Part shown: positions 11,266 to 22,060 of the stretch, in pieces
Layout: every line of letters starts with the position of its first letter
Numbering within the stretch: the first letter of the stretch is position 1
Assembly: GCA_013396525.1 (NCBI GenBank)
Contig: VWYX01001242.1
Location: forward strand, 24,104 to 88,103
DNA length: 64,000 bases
Direction of reading: 5' to 3'
Source: Chaetorhynchus papuensis
Taxonomy: Eukaryota; Chordata; Aves; Passeriformes; Rhipiduridae
The notes under the pieces: model-generated
The model's database searches: none
What the model was told of the DNA's origin: nothing
What the model saw: the letters and a program-made list of their open reading frames with translations, nothing else
Made by a program: the position numbers and the translations under genes

Positions 11266-14005
11266 GGGAAACCACTCGCAGGGAAATATGTGAGAGGAGT
11301 TGATAGGTATTCTTGGTCTCCTCGATCTTTCCGTAAAAAATTTCATCAAACCAACCCTCCAACTCAGCACATCAGCTTTGTCATCACCACACTTGGACCA
11401 CGTGGATCCACATCGCTGCGTGAGGGGCACACTGCCACCATCCCCTTGCCCAGGTGGAGCCTGGTAAATCCTGCAATCTCTTCTCTTGGCCTGCGTTCGT
11501 TTGGCAGGTCAAGGTGCAAATGATGGCCACCTCCATCGCAGGGCTCCTTCTGTACCCTCAGATGCCGATTCATCCTTTCCCTCCCGTTTAATTCTACACC
11601 ACCCCATGGAGGCGCTGCAGCAATTTTTGCGTTTTTAAAATCCTCCAGCACAGATGGCTTCATGTTGGGAGCCCCCTGAAACTTCAACTGTTTGAAAGGC
11701 CTCCCTCTCTTCCCAGTGTGTTTCAGGAAGATAGTGCTTGCAGCTCCCATCAGTGAGAGCAGTGAGCAGTGCAGCGTAAGAATTACATTACCTTTGAGTT
11801 CTGTCTTAGATATAAAGAGGTGGTGATGGCTTCATCTTACATCTAGGAGGAGAAAAGTGGTTTCTGTAGCTAGCTGCAAGATTCTCTACCCTGTCCGCGC
11901 CTGGGCATTAGAAGCAGATGCAGTACAATGAAGTTTGTATATAAGTTTATTATAATTAAAACTGCATTAAATAGAGACTTGGAGTCTATCACTTATAAAG
12001 AAGTGGGGCAGAGAATTAGACTCTACATGGCTTTGTGGTTCATTCAGGCCCTCAAAACAGGAGTAACATGTCATGATAGAAAGGTGTGGCTTTCCAGAAG
12101 CATCTGACTTCCATCATACTGAGGAGCTCAATTTTGACACCTTAAAATCCTTAAACCTTCTTAGTTGAGATGCAGAATGTTTCCATATTACCCCTGCAAA
12201 TCTCTCTCATCCAAAGTCTCTCTATGACCCTGTCAACTCCTGATGACTGTGCCACCACCCTGAGGGATAAATACCCCAGGGAAAGGCAGCTTTGAGAAGG
12301 AGCAGTCTCACACAAAATAAATTCAGAAACTCTGGTTTGTCATTTTGCCCTTCTTTTGCAGGGAAAAAATACCCACCATCAACAAAAAACCCCACGCTAG
12401 TGATTTCTTTTGACTTAAACTGGGCATTCAAAAAGCTGTTTTTATTAATGAATCATATTAAGCCATCAGTGAAAGGCTCCCTGACTCTGTTTAAATAACA
12501 GGCTATGATTCCTCCCTCCCGCACCCCCCTTCCCTTTGGCTCCACTGCTATTAATTGAGGAGTTTCTTTGTTTCTTTTCTAATGAAGCTAACAGAACACA
12601 TCTGTCAGGTGCTTGTATTCTTCACCCGTCTATAGTATGTAATAGCCCAGCTGGAGGCTATAATGCTACACAATACCCCTGGCCGTTACAGCAACTATTT
12701 ATTCCTGGGCTTTTCCTCAGATAGGGATTTGAAAAAAGTCTGAAATTTGGGCCTAATTGCTATTTACACAGCGATAGACACCTGTTCTAGCTGAGACACT
12801 GGCTCATGAATCCCACACCTGAGACCTTAGGGAAAGGGAAGGGGAAAATTTCAAGCAGCTGCCAGTCCGGTTCAGAAACAGAGAGCTTTTCTATGAGATA
12901 TGTATGTACAGTACATAAATCCGTGCCTGCGTATTGCCATAGCTACTGTTTCATGGCCAAATGTTCATTTAAAGGCTTAACATACGCTGGTTGTGTGGAC
13001 ACATGTACACAACTGCGAGGAAAGAGTTTTCTGCCTTTGCTCCCACGTTTTTGTTGAACTCTCTCAAATCCGTGGTGCCAGGATTTATTTCTCCAAAGAT
13101 CTGTGGCTGCGGGTTGCTGCCAGCCACCGAACTTCCACTCTTGCCTCATGTTGTGCAGCACAATCGCTCCATTTTCCCCTTGTTTATGCAAAGGATCCTG
13201 CTCTTCCTCTTTGTTTTTGTTCAGGGGAGCTTTTCTTGCCCGTGTGCTCCTGAGGAGCGGCAGTCCACGGTGGAGACTTTTTTCTCATAAGGCTGCTAAC
13301 AGTGAAGGAGCAGTGTAAAGCCATACATGAATCTAAGTTAGCAGCCTCTCCAATGCAGTTAAGAGCAAAAATTGATTAAAATGCAACCAGCTCATAAAAA
13401 TCCCCGTTTATTACCTCAGATGTGTGTCAAAGACACAGAGCTGAAGAAAAGGTTTCTTTCCCTTTCTCTCCTCTCCTGGTCATTGTCATTCCTCCCCCAC
13501 TATATGTTTCTGTCATTCTTCTTCCCCACTATATGTTTCTGTTTCGTGCCAAACAGCCCCATTCATTAGGTGCGGGACGGAAAAAAAATGTTATTGCCCT
13601 GCTACCTTATCAGATGACAATGTCCTCTGCTGCTGCCAGGGAGAGGAGCTGGGGTGTCTGCTTTTCACAGAACTTTTCCCTCCAGTCAGGGGGCCCTCTG
13701 AGATTTTCAGTCAAGACCTCTCTTTTGTGGAAAGACCTTTAATTCAGGCTGTTTCTTAAACCCAGCAATGCTCTGTCATCCCAAGCCCACCTTCATAACA
13801 CTTTTGTTTGGGGGGGAGGGGAGAGGCAGGAGAAGGGGTTGAATAATTAACTGGAAAAATTGGTTCTTATGTCATGCAAAAGACTTCTGAGAGCTGCTGA
13901 ACATCAAATGCAAAGAGGGAAGGTGAGGAATAGGAAGGTTAATAAATGGATTTAAAAAAAAAAAGTGAGAAAATCTCACACAAGGGATGAAATAAGACTA
14001 CTGAG
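11266..14005. other. Unique non-coding sequence
   Basis: No gene is recognised. The longest open frames (for example 11364-11750 on the - strand) carry no domain I know and have overlapping frames on the other strand. The stretch near 12500-12740 is complex, with several TAAT cores, and may be a regulatory element. A short tandem duplication lies at 13486-13541 and a G-rich run at about 13809-13837. Confidence 0.55.
13486..13541. repeat. Two-copy tandem duplication, about 28 bases per unit
   Basis: Two adjacent units both begin TCATTC and end CCCCACTATATGTTTCTG (13486-13512 and 13513-13541). They differ mainly by a small T/C change in the pyrimidine run. It is a recent local duplication, perhaps by replication slippage in a pyrimidine-rich tract. 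Confidence 0.85.
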
Positions 14006-14009
14006 CTAA

Positions 14010-14345
14010 GTGGAATATTCTAGAGGCTTTTAAAAACATGTATATCAGAAACAGAAAGATGAGTCAAGGAGCCAGCAGTGCTTTTAAGATGGGGTGGGGC
14101 ACCCAGATTGGTGAGAGATGAAGGGGATACTGCTAATATTAATTATTTGCCGCAGGCCTCACAAAAGCAGTTCAGTAGCTGAAGACAAAAACAGAAATTC
14201 ATTTCCCAGAGGAGAAAGAAAGAAGTAGTGAGTGATCCCAGGGTCATTCCAGGACAGGTGATAATGAAATTAGAGTTAATGAAGATGAAGAAGACACCAG
14301 AGCCAGATGAGCCTCCATCCCAAGATTATAAAGCTGATGCTGATA
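14010..14345 (+). mobile_element. Possible very degraded CR1 ORF2 fragment
   Basis: Weak resemblance only. A GGCTTTTAAAAACATGTATATC stretch near 14025 followed by AGAAACAGAAAGATGAG recalls the G-F-Y-K-Y-I-x-x-K-R-K region of CR1 ORF2. About 250 bases later, GCCAGATGAGCCTCCATCCCAAG recalls the G-P-D-G-I-H-P-x region at the start of the RT domain. Order and spacing are plausible for a CR1 copy with internal losses, but no frame is kept. Both matches could be chance. A translated search against amniote CR1 consensus sequences would decide. Confidence 0.3.
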
Positions 14346-16794
14346 ATAAATGCTCCCTGCACATGAAGAGGAACCTTAAAGGTAGATGGAAACCATGTCT
14401 GCATCTGATTTAACAGAAGCTCTAGGATAATAATAGACATTAACCTTTTCCTTCTAAAGACTGAAATTTTAGTAGCTACTGAGTACCTAGGAGCACAGAC
14501 TCACCCTGATAATGCTGTTAATGCACCTTCTCTGTCTATGGAATAGACTCCAGATTAAAGGGAAAAGGTAATACAGGATGGATTAGATATAATTTCCTTG
14601 CTTTTTGGCCCTCTATGTCACCGGGACAACTTTCTGATGAAACCAAATCCTTGATCTCTAGTAGAAGCGAAACTATATATACACATACGTATATGTATTT
14701 ACATTTATCACTGGTAAAGCTGTACGTTATTGTGAATATAAACCAGAGGAAACAAGATGAAAGGAAACAAAAATAGTCTATTTCAGAGACAATGAAGTGA
14801 CAAGGAGACAGCTCTGATCCACCGCTGGCTTGTGCCGGGGTGATTTAGGGGGATTCTGCCTCCAGCCGTAGCCTAACCAGCAGGTAAGGATGCAGTGAGT
14901 GAGCCTTCACTGTGGTGGCACTGGTTTCGACTGCCTGAAATAATTTTATTTTTAACAAAGGGGCAGCTTTAGGGATATGCTGTCTCTTCTGCTGCTTGTG
15001 CAGCCCCTCAGAAACGTGTGTGTGGTTACTTAACATCCACAAAGAGGAGACTTTGGGTCTGTGATCCTTGCTGAACGACAGTCCTGCTGATTCACATCCC
15101 GTGTCTAGCAGAGCACACAGCTTTTCATCGTTTTTAAGTGCCATGACAGGATGTTAGTATCCTACCAGTCTCATCCATGTTTCACCAGCATGATGCTTTT
15201 ACTGCTTTGTTCTGCACTTGTGGTTTTGTCCTCAGTACCAGACTCATCCACTTCTCTCTGTTTATGCCTATATACACTTTATTTCGCCTGGTTTCATATT
15301 TGAACTCTTTCTTAAATTTTTGTTCTTAACACTATTGTATATGTTGCAGATCAAATCATCTTCCTTCCCATTTCTGTTGCCACAGATGTCTTCACCAGAG
15401 CTACAATAAGCTGGTCAACAGGGCAATCCCTTAAATCACCTTTCTACTGTGAAGGTTTTGCAGGAGAATGCCTTGATTTTTTTTTTATTTTTCTTTTTTT
15501 TGTAATGAAGTAAAATGCTTTTCAACTGAGAACGAAAACATTACGCTTTTGAGTAAATTGTAGTTATCCTTTCATAAATCAGCTTTTTGTACGATGCTGC
15601 CTCAAAACTTCTTTGTTATCTAGGTAAATAAGGCTCAGTGATCTTACTCTCATTGATTCTGGGTGTTACTTCTTGAGTGATTTCTCTCAGCTTTGTTGGC
15701 CACAGCGTTCTTCATTAAAGATATGCCTATACTTTTGGTTGGACCAAACCCCATGAATATTGCATTACTACAGCTCTGTGTAGTTGGTATCTTCCTTGTT
15801 GTGGAATTCGAATTTACAGCTGTGAAAGGTTTTTTTCCAATCATTAGTTGCACATCTGAGTTTAGCAGTCTCTGATGCTCACCTTGCTTTCCTCTGTTAT
15901 TTCTCTAACCAAAATGACTATATCAGGAAAACATAGTTGTCAGGATGCCATTTCTGGCTCTGTTAAATTTGTCTTATGCAGAGTTCATGGTGAGTAGCAC
16001 TGGCCTCAGTACACGTAAAGGATTTTTTAGGCAAGCAATGCATGTTTGCAGTCTGTGTGATACCGTCATCACTTTGGTTTGGCTCGTTATTAATGGGTGA
16101 AGTTCTAGATATAAGGGAAAGAAGAAATTAATGCATTTTGAAAGCTAATTGTTTATGAAAGCTCTTAGTTTCTATTTGTCATCAGTCAGAATAATCAGCA
16201 GCAGTGGTTTGTTTCCAGCTCTGGCCGGTTCTCAGATTTCTGTCTAAGCTTGGTTAAATCTGAATGGCAGGTTACTTTCAACCTTTCCACTTTTTAATGA
16301 AAGTGTAAAAAAAGCCACTTGGTCTTTTAGAAATTTTAAAGAGAAATACTTTTCAGGACTTAATCATGATTTAAAACTCAGCCAATTCTGATGATTATTG
16401 CAATATTATCTTGCTACCTTTGTTGAAATACACTTAACCTTTGAGAAGTCCTGCTTATTTTCAGCAGTGCTACACCCAAGATCAAGTACAGTTAGTTTTG
16501 GAGAGGGAGAATTTAATACTGTATGCTTTGATCTTCCTCTGTGAGATGTTCTCTAGACCAACATTTATGCCTGTTATAATCTGAAATACAGAATACACAT
16601 ACACATCCAATAGCATATATATATGTGTGCCCAAACCAAAAGCACATATATCTAAGAAACAGGTGTCCTGAAATCAGTGAGACTGTTCCCAGATAAAGGC
16701 ATTGCACGAGGTATGCAAAGATCACAGGTTTCAGAGCTTTTAAACCCAGCTCTAGAAATCAAACGAAAAATAGGTGGGAAGCGGGCGATGAGGA
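14346..16794. other. Unique non-coding sequence
   Basis: I recognise no gene or repeat here. A short TATA/CATA-rich patch lies near 14672-14700, and T-rich runs near 15478-15500. The open frames at 14845-15144 (-) and 15218-15409 (+) have no recognisable domain. Confidence 0.6.
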
Positions 16795-16868
16795 CTTTGG
16801 GCTATGAACTCTTTGGAGCCAGGGTCTCACCACACTCTGTGTTTGCACACTGCCTTGCACAATAGGAT
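16795..16868 (+). mobile_element. Ancient tetrapod tRNA-SINE/MIR-like 3' fragment
   Basis: The order CTATGAACTCTTTGGAGCCAG, then TCTGTGTTTGCACACTGCC, then TTGCACAATAGG matches from memory the 3' part of an old amniote SINE family common in turtles and crocodilians. There the consensus has an A-A-CTCTTTGGGGCAGGG block followed by a TGTGTTTGTACAGCGCCTAGCACAATGGGG block. It is followed by a T-run that starts unrelated sequence. The 5' tRNA-like head is not visible. Such relics in bird genomes are old and sometimes kept as regulatory elements. The exact subfamily needs a RepeatMasker-type search. Confidence 0.65.
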
Positions 16869-18123
16869 TTTTTTTTCTGGCTGACTGGCTCTTAGACACA
16901 GCAGTAGCAAAAATGATTAACACTGACAACATGTTTTACTGGGGCTCTTGGGGTCAGTCCTTCCCACGTGTGACAGTCTGGCCATGCAGACCATCTCCTT
17001 CTTACCAGGAGCTGCACAACATCCTTGTGGCCAAGACAGTAATTCCTTACAGACAAAATTAATGTTGTGAGAGTATTTAGTGTACTTTAATCTGCCTTTT
17101 AATCCTATTTAGCAGGTGGAAACACGAAAGAGGTTTAGCAGTATGTGAACCATCTGTTCTCAGTGGACTACCAAAAGTCTGGAGCAACTGAGTTGAGCTA
17201 TTGGAGACACTTCCAGATGTTATCCAACAGCATCCATTTGAATGATTTTGTGGAATAATAGTGCAATCCAGATGTGATCGAGCTACATCTGAGTTCTAAG
17301 GACAAGAAACTTGACTATACATGATATAGATATTATACAGTGGCTTGGCACAGTCCAGCAGTTTATTTTACATCCAGCGTTTAACCTCTTTTCCCCCCAA
17401 GGTACAAATGTTAATATTGGATTTTCTCTGGTTGAATGAATGTGTCACAGAGCAGATTAACCACTGGCAGTGAAAAAGGACTTTCACTTGCCAAAACTAA
17501 ATTTCTCACAAACGGATCAAAAGAGTCTGAGGTACAGAAAAGAAGCAAGACAGGAAATCTTGCCAAATTTAGTCATGATGGTTCATTAAGCTGAACTTAA
17601 GACCTTGGTATATGTACTTTAGCTAGAAGCTTCTGCTTTCAGCTGGCCAGATGTAGAGGCTTGTGTGTGCCCACGTCTGTGTGTGCAAGTACATGTACAC
17701 CTGGGGATGAGGTGGTAGGGCAGTAGCTAATGAGACAGATGAAGCTAATACTCATCGCAGCAGAGTTCCTCAAAAGCTCACTACTCTCTTGGCTATCTCC
17801 ATTTTCACACTGTAGACTGATTTTCCCCTCTCACTCTCTGGGCAACGTTGCTGTTCCAGCACTTAATGTTGTGCTTTGCTAATTGCAGAGCAGCGTTCGA
17901 GGCATGTGGGCTGGGGAACGACCTGGTCCCTGTGAGCCGGGCTGGGTGGAACATTTGCTGCTGAGGGAGCACAGGCTGCTTCTCCATGCTGGGTACAGCT
18001 GCTAACACTCCTGGATGTCTGAGTGCCTGAAAAAATATGTCTCCTTCCCCTCTCCCTAAACCTGAATGGCATCTGTTTTTCCAGCATAAGGAATCTCTTT
18101 TGTTGTTTCCATGATAACACAGG
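16869..18123. other. Unique non-coding sequence
   Basis: I see no gene here. The sequence is mixed in composition with no recognised repeat up to the CR1 copy that begins near 18124. A GTGTGTGCCCACGT-like patch near 17664-17690 is only weakly repetitive. Confidence 0.6.
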
Positions 18124-18955
18124 TTGTGTGGTGTAGTCGACACGTTGGAAAGAAGTCATGCCATCCAGAGGGACAGGTTTGAGAGGTGGGCCTGTGTGAA
18201 CTTCATGAAGTTCAAAAAAGCCAAATTCAAGGTCCTGCACCTGGACTGGGGAAATCCCAGGCACAAACACAGGCTGAGGGATGAATGGATTGAGAGCAGC
18301 CCTGTGGAGAAGGATTTGGGGATGTTTTTGGATGAAAAGCTGGACATGACCCAGCAATATGCACTTGCAGCCCAGAAAGCCAAGTTCATCCTGTGTGGCC
18401 AGCAAGATGAGGGAGAGGATTCCCTCCCTCTACTCTGCTGTCTTGACACCCCACTGTGGGGTCCCATCATAAGAGGAACATGGACCTGCTGGAGCCGGTC
18501 CACAGGTGGGCCACAAAGACAATCAGAAGAGGTCTGGAGGACCTCCCATGAAGGGCAGGCTGAGAGAGCTGGGGCTCTTCTGCCTGGAGAAGAGAATCTC
18601 CCAGAAGATCTAACAGCACCTTCCAGTACCTGAAGGCCTGCAGGAGAAATGGAGAGTGGCTTTTCACAAGGGCATGTAGTGGCAGAACAAGAGGGAATGG
18701 CTTCAAACTGACAGAGGGTGGGTTTAGATTAGATATTAGGGAGAAATTCTTTACTGTGATGGTTGTGAGGCCCTGGAACATGTTGTCCAAAGTTGTGAAC
18801 ATCCCTTGTGCCCCATCCCTGGAAGTGTTCAAGGCTAGGCTGGATGAAGCTTTGAACAACCTGGTCTAGTGGATGGCATCCCTGCCCATGGCAAAGGGGT
18901 TGAAACTAGATGATCTTTAAGGTCCCTTCCAAACCAAACCATTCCTTGAATCTAT
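18124..18955 (+). mobile_element. CR1 LINE, 5'-truncated copy with ORF2 C-terminal region and 3' end
   Basis: CR1 is the dominant non-LTR retrotransposon of birds. This copy starts inside ORF2 and runs to the 3' end. The open part (18124-18633) encodes typical CR1 residues: KVLHLDWGNPRHKHR, WIESSPVEKDLG, LDEKLDM and QYALAAQKA. Later parts, in shifted frames, follow the expected order: GLGLFCLEK-like, the TTTTCACAAGGGCATGTAGTG region, TTAGATTAGATATTAGGGAG, CATCCCTGGAAGTGTTCAAGGC, and CTAGATGATCTTTAAGGTCCC. The 3' end has decayed copies of the ATTCTATGR octamer near 18938-18953. A deletion and frameshifts around 18410-18470 and after 18633 make it a dead copy. The 180-residue open frame on the opposite strand is only its antisense shadow. 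Confidence 0.97.
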
Positions 18956-21714
18956 GGCAGGTTGTTTAAATTAGCTCGGCTCACCCTGGATTCAGTTCTT
19001 GCTGGAAAACTTAATTGACCTTGTTATTTATTATTCTTTCAATTTTTCTGCTCTCTGCAAATCTCAGTGGCAATAACTTTATATGTTCTTCTGGTTCACT
19101 GATTCTTTTTTTTCCTTGGTATCATTTCAGAGGCCTTTATCAGTTTTCCACTTGTGTGGTTTTTAAGTTTTACATGTTTATTGCATTGTTAATTATCATG
19201 AAAAGGGTAGGAGAGGAAAGAAAGGGAAGAAAAATAGGATACATACGCTTCTGTTATTAATATATAATGGATGCAGTAATGTCCCAATTGTTCACCACCA
19301 AGTACATTGCATCCACAACAGCGGATTGCAATGCAGTGTGTTGTTGAAGTGTGGTGACTGCAAGGTTCAAAGCACAGATCTGTTTTCTGTTTCCTTTGAC
19401 TTTACATGTCTGTTCACTGGGAGATAATTGCGAACACAGGCATCTAGTAGGCTATGGAAAAGGGTAAACCAAAGAGATGTGGGTCTGATTTTTCCATGTT
19501 GCTGGAGTACACATGTAAGGTCAGAAGTGGTGTTGCTGGATGTTAAAAAATATCAAAAATTAATAAATACTTTAAAATTAGTAGTTCTATATAATTCAAA
19601 CTAGAAGAGTTTTTAAAGCTGGCCAAGCCTTTCTTATCTCTGAAAAGTGAGGGACCTTCAGTAAAGTAGGAGAAAGTCAGTATTGAAAGAGAATCCTTAC
19701 TCTGTCCAAATGATTGAAAATACTTTTAACTTGAAGAAGATTCTGGACCAATAACATCAGGGTTGTTACTGGCATCAACACATAGTAAAATGAGTATGGA
19801 AACTATGTAATGGCTAATTTTTATGTTTTTTTTAAAGATAAACTTGGTACCTTTCAGTGGCAAGATTTCAAGTGAGATGGCTAAAAGTACCTGTAGTGTC
19901 ATGGTGAGCAATTATAAAGTGCTTGACTTCATGCTTGATCCAATTTGTTTGGTTCAGGACTGTCATGCCACAGAGCCCAAGGTGGTTCAGCTGGACAGGC
20001 AGTGGAGACATGGGGAACTTGCACCAAATCTTGCTGCATCCAGACCATGTCTTGGATGAAATGGTCTTGTCTTAACTGAAAAACATGAGTTGATTCAAAA
20101 CCAGTAGGGCAAGAGAGAAACTGATTAAGTTTTTCTTTTCAAATAACTGAAAAGCAACTGTATCTCTACTCTAAGTGAGGTGGTATATTGTAGTGAAATA
20201 TTAGTGTACATAACAGATTGTAGTGACATTTTTATGACAGTCAGAGTCAAACCGCCTGACAGATCCAATAATTTCATGGAGAATGAGTATCTAGTTGATC
20301 CTAAAATGATCTAGTGAGGACATCCCTGCCACTGAAGGCACGGAAGGTAGTTAACAGCAGCAGTCTGGTCCTGGTAGTCTGCAGCTTGGTCAAAAGTTGT
20401 GAGCAGCCCAGAACTCTTCCTTTGGGTACTGAGAAGTGCAGAGGGAAATGTTGGAGCAATGCCCTTTCCATTTAGGTTAATTATTTTCAGTTCCATGTCT
20501 ATGTCAGGCTGACAGCAAGCAGACAGCTGTATTACTAACAGACTGGATAGTATCTGGATAGTATCTGTTGCTCAGGAGCACTGATTTAGAAAGTTTTACC
20601 AAAGTCCTGAATATAGCATAAGCAGGAAATACCACCCTGAAAGGTAGAAGTGGTGTATTTGTTAGAGAATGCAAATGAAATTGTCAATATAAAGGAGAGG
20701 GGGATATGGCCAATAGTCAGGAGCTGCTCCAGGAGCAAGCGAGTGAGGACAGGGAAGTCATCTCATGCAAGACAAGAGGAAACTCAAAGCAAGAAACTCT
20801 GGCATAAACCAAGAAGTCCAGCCCTGGAAGAGCAGCCAAGAGGACTGCCTCCATTGGATGTGTCTAGTCCAATCAACTGGTGCAATATTGCAGGATGTGA
20901 CAGGTTCTCAGGTCCCCATGCCTTGGGGGTGAACCTGAGCAAAGGGCACTGTAGCCCTGTGCAGACCCAAGCACTTTGTTTCCTCCTCACATGGGTGCAG
21001 GAGGTGGTGCTGGGGAAGAGGATCTGTGTTAGAGTAGGGTGAAATGACATCCAGCCCTCTCTGTTGTCTAAATTAGCTGAAGTTTGATCTTGAGATACTG
21101 CATGACATTTAGTTCTTGTGTGGCTGCTCGCAGGTTTGCAATTGAATGTTTGACCCTGAATGAACAATACATGAGGGAGCTTTTCTGCCTCCAGTTTTTA
21201 TCCATCACGTTGCTTTGCAATAAACATGTCTGGTGTAATCTGTTGCTGAAAACTGAGGTATGGTTTGTAGGGAGGAATTAGTGTGAAAGGCAGCTCTAGT
21301 GCCTGTCACCCAGCATGAGCTGTACAGGTCTCAAAAGCAGGGATGTGCTCTCTGCCAGCCTGCCTGCCATGCCAAAATAGCGCCAGGGAGCTGCTCGTTG
21401 CAGATGTCTTTGACTTCCTGCATGGCTCTTTCACAAAGGGGCTGCTCCAGGTCCTACAAGCTCTGAGCACAGTTCCTCAGAGGAGCTGCAACTCTCAGGA
21501 GTTTGCTGTGCCTGGTCTGCAAGCAGAGCCCTTCCCTCTCTCAGTGCCATTAGCCCTGCTTTTCCATCAGCACTCAACTTGCATGTGAAAAAATTTATAT
21601 TGATAACTTAAAAAGTCAACATCAATGACTGGAGTCAGAGCAATAAAAGTGAAGTGCATGGCTGCTGCCAGGCTTCTTTCTCACTCCTTGGTGTTCTGGC
21701 TCCAGCATTCAAGC
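18956..21714. other. Unique non-coding sequence
   Basis: No gene or interspersed repeat recognised. Positions 20543-20564 hold a two-copy tandem of an 11-base unit (CTGGATAGTAT). The stretch 19270-19375 repeats CACCAC/TTGCA/GTGTGTTG motifs in partly inverted order, but no clean hairpin forms. Confidence 0.6.
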
Positions 21715-22060
21715 GATAGATTTAAATATAAAACAGATCATTAGCGGCTGGCTCAACATCTGCTAATATTATTTTCCTTGCATTGTCTGTGTGTCTTTGT
21801 TTATCTCAGTGTGCTACTTTGTTTTTCCCCTCTTATAATAAGGATCATTCCTTTATTTTAAAGCGCCGCATCAATTTTCAATTGCTTGGGCTCTTGGAGC
21901 CTCCCACGCTTTGCCCACATGCTTGCACCGCACGAAGAGGTGGAGAAACAAAGAGAATGCGAAGCGTGGGATGATTGTTGCTTCAAAAAAACAGTAATTA
22001 AGAATCTGTTAGAAAAATAACAACTGAGTTTAATAAGAGCTTAACTTAGCTGCGTGAGCT
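21715..22060. promoter_or_regulatory. Candidate conserved non-coding element
   Basis: Dense, complex sequence with no coding frame. It includes CAGATCATTAGCGG, CTGCTAATATTATTTTCC, a TTTAAAGCGCCGCATCAATTTTCAATTG block and CAGTAATTAAGAATC, which are homeodomain- and SOX-like cores in close spacing. It differs in texture from the neutral-looking flanks. A small hairpin follows at 22107-22121 (six-base stem). Conservation is inferred from texture, not measured. Confidence 0.3.

Noticed and set aside
11364..11750. 128-residue open frame on the - strand
   Set aside because: It contains basic and G/P-rich stretches but no motif I can assign, and it is overlapped on the + strand by another frame.
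17863..18405. 180-residue open frame on the - strand
   Set aside because: It runs antisense through the CR1 ORF2 sequence and has no domain of its own. It is a shadow of the retrotransposon.
19270..19375. Partly inverted TTGCA/CACCAC/GTGTTG words considered as a precursor hairpin
   Set aside because: Pairing is patchy with many mismatches and no continuous stem near miRNA length.
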